Assembly: GCA_022867625.1 (NCBI GenBank)
Contig: JALIFM010000002.1
Location: 434,001-498,000 of the forward strand
DNA: 64,000 nt
DNA from: Lachnospiraceae bacterium NSJ-143
GTDB lineage: Bacteria > Bacillota > Clostridia > Lachnospirales > Anaerotignaceae
Direction: 5' to 3'
Made by a program: the position numbers and the translations under genes. Shown here piece after piece: positions 1 through 7,740 of the stretch; positions within the stretch are counted from its first letter, which is position 1, and each line of letters begins with the position of its first letter. Below the pieces are notes generated by a model that was not told the origin of the DNA, made no database searches, and saw nothing but the letters and a program-made list of their open reading frames with translations.

Positions 1-258
1 TGTACAAGTATGCATTCCAGAAACAGGAGGGCGGGTATACTTCTTGGCCAAGGAAAAAGCCTTAAGGAAACTTTAGACGAGGTACACATGGTGGTCGAGG
101 GCGTGAATACAGCTAAGGCGGCCTATGATTTATCAAAAAAGTATGATGTAGAGATGCCTATAACAAAAGCCATAAATCAGGTACTGTTTGATGGTAAAAA
201 TGCCGAGGAGGCAGTTGTAGAGCTTATGATGCGTGTAGGAAAAGGCGAACTGGACTGA
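1..258 (+). CDS. gpsA: Glycerol-3-phosphate dehydrogenase [NAD(P)+], C-terminal part
   Basis: The window opens inside this gene; only the last 85 codons are present, read in frame from base 1 (Cys-Thr-Ser-Met) to a TGA stop. The visible piece starts with [11 protein letters not shown], the Ser-Arg-Asn block of the GpsA C-terminal all-helical domain that contacts the substrate phosphate, and ends with the usual short helical tail. GpsA reduces dihydroxyacetone phosphate to sn-glycerol-3-phosphate in the cytoplasm, the first committed step towards phospholipids. A strong terminator follows 20 bases after the stop, so this is the last gene of its transcript. Identification rests on the C-terminal motif only; the Rossmann domain lies outside the window. 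Confidence 0.9.
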   Translation, partial: CTSMHSRNRRAGILLGQGKSLKETLDEVHMVVEGVNTAKAAYDLSKKYDVEMPITKAINQVLFDGKNAEEAVVELMMRVGKGELD

Positions 259-278
259 GTTTATTATGTGATATCATT

Positions 279-316
279 AAAAACAGCTTTCTGTAGGCAG
301 AAAGCTGTTTTTGTTT
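279..316 (+). terminator. Rho-independent terminator after gpsA
   Basis: A perfect 15-bp stem (279-293 with 298-312), tetraloop TAGG, whose 3' arm ends in the U run and continues TTGTTTT. It closes the gpsA transcript. Confidence 0.93.
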
Positions 317-344
317 TGCAGTAAAGGCGATAAAAGCGGTATTT

Positions 345-432
345 TGTCGAATCATAAAGAGGTATTTTGTCGAAACATGTTGATATATGAAGGACGAAAT
401 TTGTTGATTTTTAGTATGTCGAAAGGTAGAAT
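345..432 (+). promoter_or_regulatory. Sigma-A-type promoter with three Spo0A-type boxes
   Basis: Exact TGTCGAA heptamers, the established Spo0A 0A-box core (TGNCGAA), lie at 345-351, 368-374 and 417-423. A near match, GGACGAA, sits at 392-398, so the four sites are spaced 23, 24 and 25 bases apart, all in the same orientation. A housekeeping-type promoter overlaps the last site: -35 TTGATT at 404-409, 17-base spacer, -10 TAGAAT at 427-432, so one box lies inside the spacer. The first gene downstream starts at 508. The heptamers are seen; control by Spo0A is inferred, and whether it activates or represses cannot be read from position alone. Confidence 0.6.
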
Positions 433-507
433 TATATATAGAAACAGATATATAAAAAAAGATTGTTGGGAAAATTTGTCAGCCAGTCTAGTTAAAGGAG
501 GAAGCCT

Positions 508-807
508 ATGGATTTACATAACAATGAGCTTATAGAAGATATATATTTATTAGCAGCAGGTGAGTACGATTTGGAAAATTTTCCAAATGTGCTTTCTGAG
601 GAGGTTAAAAATGAGTTTAATGACGGAAGTGAACTTTCTGAACTGGAACAGTCAATTTATGACTTGAAAGAAAGAATTTGTGACAGGCTTGACAGTGAGG
701 ATGACAGTGACATTACCGAATTAGATGACAAGCATATGGAAATGTGGAGGAAAATGTTTTATTTGGGTTTTTATTATGGCAGTAAATTTTCTGACAGGCA
801 GGTTTAG
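508..807 (+). CDS. Small acidic helical protein of unknown function
   Basis: A 99-residue cytoplasmic protein with no signal peptide or membrane segment, very rich in Asp/Glu and predicted helical by eye. The start is set by AAAGGAGG seven bases upstream of ATG. The C-terminal helix has an aromatic, glycine-containing stretch, FYLGFYYGSKF, loosely like the end of small Clostridial DUF6809-type proteins, but I do not recognise the family with confidence. It is monocistronic, between two terminators, with the Spo0A-type promoter region 75 bases upstream, so a stationary-phase or sporulation-entry role is the most natural guess. No catalytic motif is visible. Confidence 0.75.
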   Translation: MDLHNNELIEDIYLLAAGEYDLENFPNVLSEEVKNEFNDGSELSELEQSIYDLKERICDRLDSEDDSDITELDDKHMEMWRKMFYLGFYYGSKFSDRQV

Positions 808-831
808 GTACTTAAATTAAGAGCAATTAAA

Positions 832-876
832 AAGCGGAAAGCCATCAATGGATATTATGGTTTTCCGCTTATTTAA
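832..876. terminator. Bidirectional terminator between convergent genes
   Basis: A 14-bp stem (832-845 with 857-870, one G-U pair) between the rightward acidic-protein gene and the leftward tyrS. The run of T is better in the leftward direction (CTTTTTAATT), so it mainly serves tyrS and probably both. Confidence 0.8.
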
Positions 877-895
877 TTTTATTACATGCGATTAA

Positions 896-2122
896 TTATA
901 CGAGCTTTACAAAATGGAATACTTTTTTGCCTTTTTGAATCTTAGCCTTACCGTCTTCAAAATTATCCGGCTTTACGATATAATCAAAGGCTTCTATTTT
1001 ATTATCGTTCAGCTTAAGGCCATTCTGCTGGATAAGCCTTCTGCCTTCGCTTTTTGACGTGATAAGTCCACATTTTATGAGCACAGTCAATATGTCCATT
1101 CCATCAGACAGCTCAGAAACGGATATTTCTGTTGTTGGTATTGAACCGCCTTCTGCCGCCCCCTCAAAGAGAGCCTTTGCGGCTTTCTGAGCCTTAAGGG
1201 CTTCTTCTTCGCCATGAATAATTTTTGTAACCTCAAAGGCCAGCACTTCTTTTGCCTTATTAATCTCACTGTCCTGAAGTGCGCCTAAGCGGCGAACCTC
1301 GTCCATAGGAAGGAAGGTGAGAAGTGCAAGACATTTTTCAACGTCCTTGTCGCCAATATTTCTCCAGTACTGGTAGAATTCATAAGGCGATGTTTTTTCA
1401 GGGTCAAGCCATACAGCGCCGCCCTCGGTTTTTCCCATTTTTTTGCCCTCACTTGTTGTAAGGAGCCTGAATGTCATACCGTAAGCCGGCTTACGCTCTT
1501 TGCGGCGAATAAGGTCAACACCGCCGAGTATGTTTGCCCACTGGTCGCTGCCGCCAAGCTCCATTACACAGCCATATTTTCTGTTGAGCATAAGGAAATC
1601 ATTGGCCTGCATTGGCATGTAATTAAACTCAAGGAATGAAAGACCTTTTTCAAGCCGTGCTTTGTAGCATTCTGCGGTGAGCATTTGGTTTACTGAAAAA
1701 TGGACTCCGATATCACGAAGAAAGTCAATATAGTTAAGGTTTCTAATCCAGTCGGCGTTATTTACAATAAGAGCCTTATCATCAGAAAAATCAATGAGCC
1801 TTGAAAGCTGTTTTTTAAAGCAGTTAACATTGTGGTCAATCTGTTCAACAGTCATCATTTTTCTCATATCGGTTTTTCCAGTAGGGTCGCCAATCATTCC
1901 GGTGCCGCCGCCCATAAGGGCAATAGGACGGTGACCGGCCCTCTGCATATGCGCCATTGCCATTATAGTTAAAAAGTGACCTACATGAAGGCTGTCAGCT
2001 GTAGGGTCAAAGCCAATATAAAAGGTGATTTTTTCCTTTGCAAAGAGCTCTTTTATCTCTTCCTCATGTGTCAGCTGCTCAATAAAACCTCTTTCCTGCA
2101 ATACATCAAATACGTTTTCCAT
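896..2122 (-). CDS. tyrS: Tyrosyl-tRNA synthetase
   Basis: A class I aminoacyl-tRNA synthetase of 408 residues, normal length for bacterial TyrS. It charges tRNA-Tyr with tyrosine in the cytoplasm. The HIGH signature appears as HVGH at residues 46-49, the tyrosine-binding GGSDQW at 190-195, and the KMSKS loop as KMGKT at 228-232. The last 60-70 residues form the S4-like RNA-binding domain ([15 protein letters not shown]). AGGAGG precedes ATG at 2122. Expression is very likely governed by the tyrosine T-box leader immediately upstream; there is no partner gene downstream before the terminator. Confidence 0.97.
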   Translation of the reverse strand: MENVFDVLQERGFIEQLTHEEEIKELFAKEKITFYIGFDPTADSLHVGHFLTIMAMAHMQRAGHRPIALMGGGTGMIGDPTGKTDMRKMMTVEQIDHNVNCFKKQLSRLIDFSDDKALIVNNADWIRNLNYIDFLRDIGVHFSVNQMLTAECYKARLEKGLSFLEFNYMPMQANDFLMLNRKYGCVMELGGSDQWANILGGVDLIRRKERKPAYGMTFRLLTTSEGKKMGKTEGGAVWLDPEKTSPYEFYQYWRNIGDKDVEKCLALLTFLPMDEVRRLGALQDSEINKAKEVLAFEVTKIIHGEEEALKAQKAAKALFEGAAEGGSIPTTEISVSELSDGMDILTVLIKCGLITSKSEGRRLIQQNGLKLNDNKIEAFDYIVKPDNFEDGKAKIQKGKKVFHFVKLV

Positions 2123-2164
2123 TTTAAACCTCCTAGATAAATGATTAAGTCAGGGCGGCACAAA

Positions 2165-2406
2165 CAAAAAAGGCCTTCCTGTCCAAAAGGACGGAAAGAC
2201 CGTGGTACCACCTTAATTACCTGAAAAACAGGCACTCTAACTGCTATAACGTACAGAATCCGCCGAAGCTTACTTTTGACTTTCTTCTCCGGAGCTCATG
2301 AGACGTAATTTACGACATACCGTACTGCAAAGCTTTCACCAACCGCAATGCTCTCTGATTTTGTAACCGGCGCCGCCCATATAACTCAATCACAGCTTTT
2401 AATTTT
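2165..2406 (-). promoter_or_regulatory. T-box leader of tyrS (tyrosine-specific candidate)
   Basis: Read leftward, the leader of about 240 nt ends with the highly conserved T-box sequence GGTGGTACCACGG (2200-2212), followed directly by a terminator hairpin (2172-2201) and a six-T run. This is the antiterminator/terminator pair expected of a T-box riboswitch. In the Stem I region a TAC tyrosine codon at 2305-2307 is placed as a plausible specifier, followed by G; the exact specifier loop was not folded. Uncharged tRNA-Tyr should pair with specifier and T-box to allow readthrough into tyrS. Identification of the element is firm; the specifier position is tentative. Confidence 0.92.
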
Positions 2407-2412
2407 TTGTCA

Positions 2413-2441
2413 ATGATAGCACATATAGGTAAATGTGTCAA
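2413..2441 (-). promoter_or_regulatory. Promoter of the tyrS T-box transcript
   Basis: Leftward -35 TTGACA (complement of 2436-2441), exactly 17 bases, -10 TATCAT (complement of 2413-2418). The -35 begins seven bases after the pepT stop codon, and no terminator is visible between pepT and this promoter. Confidence 0.8.
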
Positions 2442-2447
2442 GAATGT

Positions 2448-3671
2448 TTATGAATTAATTTTCATGCCTTTTGAGTTTTGACAGATTTTTATTATAACAT
2501 CAACAGCTTTTTCCATTGACTGAACAGGTATATATTCGTATACGCCGTGAAAATTGTGTCCGCCGGCAAAAATATTAGGGCATGGAAGGCCCATAAACGA
2601 CAGCCTTGCGCCGTCGGTACCGCCCCTGATAGGCTGCTTTATAGGCACAACATTGCAGTCTATCATAGATTTTTCCGCTAAATCGACTATATACATTTTG
2701 TCCCTGAGTATCTCGTACATGTTTTGATACTCATCATAAATATTGTACTCTATGGCGTTGTTATATTTAGCGTTCAGGTCTTTGATTATGTTTTCAAGCA
2801 GGCTTTTTCTTTTGGAAAGATTGGCGCTGTCAAAATCACGTATGATTAAATTTAGAGAGCACTCTTCGACATCTCCTTTTATAGAGCATATATGGAAAAA
2901 GCCTTCATATTTTTCTGTCCTTGCGGGAGTCTCGTCAGGCGGAAGGAGTGAAACAAGCTCAGAAGCAATTAATGAGGCGTTTACCATTGTACCTTTAGCG
3001 TATCCCGGGTGGACATTGCGGCCATGAATTATTATTTTTGCCCTTGCCGCGTTAAAGTTTTCATACTCAAGCTCACCAATTTTTCCTCCGTCTATCGTAT
3101 AGGCAAAGTCAGCGCCAAATTCATCAATATCAAAATTGTCAGCGCCTTTTCCGATTTCCTCATCGGGTGTAAAGCAGATATGGATATCGCCGTGTTCAAT
3201 GTCGTTATGTGTTTTTAGAAAGCTCACAGCAGTCATAATTTCTGCTATTCCAGCCTTGTCATCTGCTCCAAGCAGTGTTGTGCCGTCTGTTGTTATTATA
3301 TCCTGCCCTATATAGTCTCTTAATTCCGGAAAATCAGATGGTGAGAGTATTTTTCCATTCTGGAATTTTATATCGCCGCCGTTATAGCTTTTTATGATAT
3401 CAGGATTTATATTCCTGCCGGAGGCGTCTGGACTTGTATCCATGTGTGATATAAAGCCTATGCTTGGAAACCCATCCGCATTTTTTTCAAGCTTGGCATA
3501 TACATAGCCGTTTTTTCTTGTTACATCACTTAGTTCAATGCCATGGCACTCAGCTTCGAGTATTTCTGAAAAATCCACCTGAGATTTTGTACTCGGCACT
3601 GTTTCTGAATTTTCATCTGATGTTGTTTCATAAGAAATATATCGTAAAAATCTTTCATGCACCTTTTCCAT
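2448..3671 (-). CDS. pepT: Peptidase T (tripeptide aminopeptidase)
   Basis: An M20-family cytoplasmic zinc aminopeptidase that removes N-terminal residues from tripeptides. Metal and catalytic signatures are in order: SHMDTSPDASG, TLLGADDKAGIAE, TPDEEIGKGAD and, near the C-terminus, RGGTDGARLSF and AGGHNFHG, with the final metal-binding His. At 407 residues it matches the PepT family. I place the start at ATG 3671, eight bases after GGAAAGGA; a TTG three codons earlier abuts the ribosome binding site and is less likely. It begins six bases after the stop of the upstream radical SAM gene, so the two are co-transcribed leftward. Confidence 0.95.
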   Translation of the reverse strand: MEKVHERFLRYISYETTSDENSETVPSTKSQVDFSEILEAECHGIELSDVTRKNGYVYAKLEKNADGFPSIGFISHMDTSPDASGRNINPDIIKSYNGGDIKFQNGKILSPSDFPELRDYIGQDIITTDGTTLLGADDKAGIAEIMTAVSFLKTHNDIEHGDIHICFTPDEEIGKGADNFDIDEFGADFAYTIDGGKIGELEYENFNAARAKIIIHGRNVHPGYAKGTMVNASLIASELVSLLPPDETPARTEKYEGFFHICSIKGDVEECSLNLIIRDFDSANLSKRKSLLENIIKDLNAKYNNAIEYNIYDEYQNMYEILRDKMYIVDLAEKSMIDCNVVPIKQPIRGGTDGARLSFMGLPCPNIFAGGHNFHGVYEYIPVQSMEKAVDVIIKICQNSKGMKINS

Positions 3672-3676
3672 ATATA

Positions 3677-4609
3677 TCAATCCTTTCCAGTATCAAGGCC
3701 GCTTAAGTCAAATATGGGGGTATATATGCTTTCAGCGGAATCACGGCTTTGCATATATCCGTATTGTAGCCCGATTTTGAAAAAATAATCAATTACACTT
3801 TGATATTCAAATGTTGTTACCCTGCGGTTGAGCTCCTTAATTTCTTTTGCCTTATACACAGGTGTATATTGGCTCAGCAGGGATACATAAACGCTGTCGC
3901 CAAAATTATCTTTTATAAAGTCCAATATTTTAAAGGAATCCTTACGACAGCCGGGCAGTACAAGGTGACGTATTATAACACCTTTTTTCATTATGCCTTC
4001 ACTGTCAAAGCTGTTTTTTCCAACCTGCCTGTACATTTCAGTTACAGCTTTGGAAGCTGCTGCGAAGTAATCGGGAGCTGAACTGTACTTTGCGGACAGC
4101 TCAGAGGAAAAGTATTTTATATCGGGAAGATAAATATCAACGATACCCTCCAGAAATTTTAAAGATTCTGCTTTTTCGTACCCTCCTGAGTTATAGACCA
4201 CAGGTATGCTGAGGCCACATTGTTTGGCTAAAATAAGGGCTTCGCGCACTTTTGGAAGAAAGTGGCCTGATGAAACGAGGTTTATATTATGAACACCTTT
4301 TTCCTGCTGGCTTAAAAATATGCGGGCAAGCTCTTCTGTTGTCAAGGTTTTACCCATGTTTTCCTGGCTGATTGTATAATTCTGGCAATATACGCATTTG
4401 AGGTTGCAGCCGGAGAAAAAGACTGTGCCGGAACCCCTTGTACCGCTGATTGGCGGCTCTTCAAATTTGTGAACCGAAGCAAGGGCGGCTTTGGGATATT
4501 CTCCAGAAAGGCAGAAGCCTTTGTCTGAGATTGTTCGGTCAGCTCCACAGTTTCTTGGACATAAATTACAGTTGTGCATATTCAAAATGCCGGTTATATT
4601 ATTATTCAT
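3677..4609 (-). CDS. Radical SAM protein, PflA/PflX-like (COG1313 type)
   Basis: A 310-residue radical SAM enzyme. The [4Fe-4S]/SAM motif CxxxCxxC is at C68, C72, C75 (GCNLKCVYCQNY). An N-terminal Cys cluster C14, C17, C21 and C33 (NCNLCPRNC) resembles the extra Cys-rich segment of pyruvate-formate-lyase-activating-enzyme-like proteins, annotated PflX or COG1313. The GGYE-like SAM-binding segment is seen as YNSGGYE. The true substrate is unknown; no pyruvate formate lyase gene is nearby, so activation of a glycyl radical enzyme is only a family-level guess. It starts at ATG with GGAAAGGA nine bases upstream and is coupled to pepT. An extended -10 (TGCTAAAAT, complement of 4632-4640) may be its promoter. 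Confidence 0.85.
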   Translation of the reverse strand: MNNNITGILNMHNCNLCPRNCGADRTISDKGFCLSGEYPKAALASVHKFEEPPISGTRGSGTVFFSGCNLKCVYCQNYTISQENMGKTLTTEELARIFLSQQEKGVHNINLVSSGHFLPKVREALILAKQCGLSIPVVYNSGGYEKAESLKFLEGIVDIYLPDIKYFSSELSAKYSSAPDYFAAASKAVTEMYRQVGKNSFDSEGIMKKGVIIRHLVLPGCRKDSFKILDFIKDNFGDSVYVSLLSQYTPVYKAKEIKELNRRVTTFEYQSVIDYFFKIGLQYGYMQSRDSAESIYTPIFDLSGLDTGKD

Positions 4610-4758
4610 ACTTATCGTTCCTTTCCAGAATATTTTAGCATCTGTGGAAGCAATTTAATATATATTTTTTTAAAAAACTGTGATAAACTCTTTTTCAGCA
4701 TAAAACATTAAAATATCTGATTTAAATACAAAATAAAAAAATTAAGGCGGTGGGGGAT

Positions 4759-4974
4759 ATGCTTAAAAAAATTGAGAGATTTGTAAAAGAAGAATATGTA
4801 GCGGAAGTTGTGTGTAATATGTGCGGAAAAAGTGTAAACCCTGAGAAGGAGGAGTTTGTCCACATTGAAAAGCAGTGGGGTTATTTTTCTAACAAAGACG
4901 GAAAAACACAGGAAGCCGACTTCTGTGAGGAATGCTGGGATAAGCTCTGCGAGGGGTTTAAAATTGAAGCTTAA
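4759..4974 (+). CDS. Small Cys-rich (zinc-ribbon-like) protein
   Basis: A 71-residue protein with two CxxC pairs, CNMC near residue 18 and CEEC with a further Cys near residues 56-63, spaced like a small zinc ribbon. The rest is mostly charged, with no membrane segment. I choose ATG 4759 over GTG 4750 because the GGTGGGGG tract lies just upstream of the ATG. It is alone between a divergent radical SAM gene and the YerC regulator. Family not recognised; binding of zinc or nucleic acid is inferred only from the Cys pairs. Confidence 0.7.
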   Translation: MLKKIERFVKEEYVAEVVCNMCGKSVNPEKEEFVHIEKQWGYFSNKDGKTQEADFCEECWDKLCEGFKIEA

Positions 4975-5004
4975 CAACTTTTAAATAAATTTATAATTAA
5001 CTGC

Positions 5005-5050
5005 TTTACTTTACAGCACTAAAATGTTAAAATGTACTCATGGTGAGTAC
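5005..5050 (+). promoter_or_regulatory. yerC promoter with trp-operator-like palindrome
   Basis: A perfect inverted repeat GTACTCA-TGG-TGAGTAC spans 5034-5050, directly after a -10 TAAAAT at 5028-5033 (weak -35 TTTACT at 5005-5010, 17-base spacer). A repressor bound here would cover the transcription start. From memory, the E. coli trpR operator has the same half sites, GTACTC and GAGTAC, around a six-base centre; here the centre is five bases. The next gene encodes a TrpR-superfamily protein, so autoregulation is a direct prediction. The repeat is seen; its function is inferred. Confidence 0.6.
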
Positions 5051-5086
5051 CGGAATTTAATATTTGAAACTGTGAAGGTGATATTA

Positions 5087-5389
5087 GTGAATAACAAGAT
5101 TAAAAGCGTTTTCGCGGATAAACTTTTTGAGTATATCCTCACAATGAATACGGTTGATGAATGCTATCAGCTTTTTGAGGATTTATGTACTGTCCACGAA
5201 ATTAATGCCATAGCCCAGAGAATGGCTGTAGCAGAAATGCTTGACCGCAAGTGTACCTATATAGAGATAGCGGAAAAGACCGGAGCTTCAACAGCTACCA
5301 TAAGCCGTGTAAACAGAGCTCTTATTTATGGCACTGATGGTTATAAGCTGGCCATTGACAGGCTTAATGAAAAAAATAAAAATAAATAA
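5087..5389 (+). CDS. yerC: YerC/YecD-family TrpR-related DNA-binding protein
   Basis: A 100-residue helical protein of the TrpR-like YerC/YecD family. The family core is clear: LCTVHEINAIAQRMAVAEML in the first half, then a helix-turn-helix, YIEIAEKTGASTATISRVNRAL, ending in a short basic tail. Start chosen at GTG 5087 with AAGGTGAT seven bases upstream, giving the normal family length; an in-frame ATG at 5024 would place the palindrome at 5034-5050 inside the coding region and adds no conserved residues. TrpR in enterobacteria represses trp genes with tryptophan as corepressor; the ligand of YerC proteins is not established. It is monocistronic, ending in a short hairpin before pcrA. Confidence 0.9.
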   Translation: MNNKIKSVFADKLFEYILTMNTVDECYQLFEDLCTVHEINAIAQRMAVAEMLDRKCTYIEIAEKTGASTATISRVNRALIYGTDGYKLAIDRLNEKNKNK

Positions 5390-5400
5390 CATTTTTCGTG

Positions 5401-5434
5401 GGAAGTTATGAGATTATAGCTTCCTAATTTTATT
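5401..5434 (+). terminator. Hairpin after yerC
   Basis: Nine-bp stem GGAAGTTAT/ATAGCTTCC (one G-U pair), six-base loop, then TAATTTTATT. The U tract is interrupted, so termination may be partial before pcrA. Confidence 0.6.
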
Positions 5435-5464
5435 GCTCAAATATGAAATGGAGAATTTTGGATT

Positions 5465-7726
5465 ATGATTAGTTTTGAAACTTTAAACCCAATGCAGAAA
5501 AAAGCCGTATTAAAAACGGAAGGACCTGTTCTGATTCTTGCAGGCGCCGGTTCAGGAAAGACAGGGGCGCTTACAGTGAGGATAGCAAACCTTATAGCAA
5601 ACGGCGTTAAGCCATGGAATATACTTGCGATAACCTTTACAAACAAAGCCGCAAGAGAAATGAGAGAGAGAGTTACAACAGTTGTAGGCGATGCAGCCAG
5701 AGATATATGGGTGAGCACATTCCATTCGTCCTGTGTTAGAATACTCAGGCGTGACATAGATAAAATAGGATATGACAGAAATTTTTCGATTTATGACACT
5801 GATGATACACAGAAGGTAATGAAAGATGTATTTAACAGAATGGGCCTTAGCCTTACAGATAAGACTTTTACTGTAAGGGGCGCTCTTGCAGAAATCAGTT
5901 CAGCAAAGGAGGAGCTTTTATCTCCATCTGATTACATGGCACGCTACAGCTCTGATATCAGGAAAGCGCAGATTGGCGAGGTATACCGTGAATATCAGAG
6001 CAGGCTTAAAAACAGCTGTGCTCTTGATTTTGATGATTTGATATATAATACCGTAAGGCTTTTCAGGGAGAATCCAGATGTGCTTGACTATTATCAGGAG
6101 CGTTTTAAATACATAATGGTTGACGAATATCAGGATACTAATACAAGCCAGTATGAGCTTGTGCGTCTTTTGGCAGCTAAATATCAGAATTTGTGTGTAG
6201 TGGGTGACGATGACCAGAGTATTTATGGCTGGCGAGGCGCAAATATAAGGAACATACTTGATTTTGAAAAGGATTTTCCTGACACAGAAGTTATAAAGCT
6301 TGAGCAGAATTATCGCTCGACAAAAACGATACTTAAAGCCGCCAATTCTGTAATAAGCAACAACGATGAGAGGAAAGACAAATCGCTTTGGACAGATAAT
6401 AATGATGGGAGTATAATACGCGGATATTGTGCCGATAATGAATATGACGAGGGAAGGTTTATAGCTGCCAAAATAGAGGAGCTTATAAGAAATGGCAGAA
6501 GCTATAAGGACTTTGCTGTACTTTACCGCACAAACGCCCAGTCAAGAGCCCTTGAGGAACAGCTTATGAAAAAGAGCATACCTTACAGGCTCTGCGGCGG
6601 CACAAGATTTTATGACAGAAAAGAAATAAGGGATATCCACGCATACTTAAAAGTTATAGCAAACCCATATGACGATATAGCTGTTAAAAGAATTATTAAT
6701 GTACCTAAAAGAGGTATAGGTGATACATCTGTTGAAAAGGCCTCAGCCTTTGCTCTGGAAACTGGCCTCAGTTTTTATGAAGCGCTTCCGGCTGCGGCAG
6801 CCAGCGACAGGCTTGGCAGAAGTGCAAAGAATTTCGCTTTGTTTTATGATATGATGGAAAGAATAAGAAAAGACAAAGATTCGATGACATCGGCGGAGTT
6901 TATTGACAACGTGGCTAAAAGGACAGGCTATTTGGATATGCTTGAGATTGAAGGCACCGAAGAAGCTAAAATGCGTATTGAAAACATTGAGGAATTTGTA
7001 TCAAAGGCCGCCGAGTATATAGAAGGCACAGGGGATACGTCGCTTGAGGGCTTTCTTGAGGAGGTAGCGCTTGTAGCTGATGTTGATTCCTATGCTGAGG
7101 ACGAGGATTCAGTCGTTCTTATGACACTCCATTCCGCCAAGGGACTTGAGTTTCCGGTTGTTTTTCTGGCGGGACTGGAAGAGGGGCTGTTTCCTGGCTA
7201 CAGGGCAATAACAAGTGTTGATGAAAGGGAAGTTGAGGAGGAAAGACGTCTTTGCTATGTTGGCATAACCAGAGCGCGTGAGGAACTTTACCTTACACAT
7301 GCCAAAACAAGAATGCAGCATGGAAACACTCAGTATAACCAGCCTTCCAGATTTTTAAAAGAGATACCTCCGCACGTTCTTGAATGGGAAGAAAACCGTA
7401 AAAATTCAGATGCATTCGGCATAGGCGGAAGCTTTTCGTCACTCGGAGGAGCCAAAGCGTCATTTGGCGGAAGAAAAAATACATTCTCGCCAATATCATC
7501 AGGCAATACATATGGAATAAGGAGCGCATCTCAGGCTATCCCTGAGCCGAAGGATTTTAAACTGACGTTTTCTGAAGGTGATAAGGTTCGGGCGCCGAAA
7601 TATGGAATTGGCACGGTAAAAAGCATTAAGCCTGCCGGAGCTGACTATGAGGTTGAGGTTTCTTTTCCATCTAAAGGAACAAAAAAGTTTATGGCAAAAC
7701 TTTCTAAGCTTATAAAAACAGAATAA
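5465..7726 (+). CDS. pcrA: ATP-dependent DNA helicase PcrA (UvrD family)
   Basis: A 753-residue superfamily 1A 3'-5' helicase. Visible motifs in order: Q-motif LNPMQKKAV, Walker A AGAGSGKT (26-33), motif II VDEYQDTN, motif III GDDDQSIYGWRGA, motif IV QNYRST, motif V TLHSAKGLEF and motif VI VGITRARE. The last 60 residues (GDKVRAPKYGIGTVKSI onward) form the Tudor-like tail typical of Firmicute PcrA, which contacts RNA polymerase. The length is normal. It acts in rolling-circle plasmid replication, repair and clearing of stalled polymerases. ligA follows after 14 bases, a common clostridial pairing that supports co-transcription of repair functions. Confidence 0.97.
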   Translation: MISFETLNPMQKKAVLKTEGPVLILAGAGSGKTGALTVRIANLIANGVKPWNILAITFTNKAAREMRERVTTVVGDAARDIWVSTFHSSCVRILRRDIDKIGYDRNFSIYDTDDTQKVMKDVFNRMGLSLTDKTFTVRGALAEISSAKEELLSPSDYMARYSSDIRKAQIGEVYREYQSRLKNSCALDFDDLIYNTVRLFRENPDVLDYYQERFKYIMVDEYQDTNTSQYELVRLLAAKYQNLCVVGDDDQSIYGWRGANIRNILDFEKDFPDTEVIKLEQNYRSTKTILKAANSVISNNDERKDKSLWTDNNDGSIIRGYCADNEYDEGRFIAAKIEELIRNGRSYKDFAVLYRTNAQSRALEEQLMKKSIPYRLCGGTRFYDRKEIRDIHAYLKVIANPYDDIAVKRIINVPKRGIGDTSVEKASAFALETGLSFYEALPAAAASDRLGRSAKNFALFYDMMERIRKDKDSMTSAEFIDNVAKRTGYLDMLEIEGTEEAKMRIENIEEFVSKAAEYIEGTGDTSLEGFLEEVALVADVDSYAEDEDSVVLMTLHSAKGLEFPVVFLAGLEEGLFPGYRAITSVDEREVEEERRLCYVGITRAREELYLTHAKTRMQHGNTQYNQPSRFLKEIPPHVLEWEENRKNSDAFGIGGSFSSLGGAKASFGGRKNTFSPISSGNTYGIRSASQAIPEPKDFKLTFSEGDKVRAPKYGIGTVKSIKPAGADYEVEVSFPSKGTKKFMAKLSKLIKTE

Positions 7727-7740
7727 CGGGGTGTCGCCAT

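Noticed and set aside
311-535. Open reading frame of 74 codons upstream of the acidic-protein gene
   Set aside because: It runs through the promoter and Spo0A-type boxes, has no ribosome binding site and low-quality composition; the region is regulatory.
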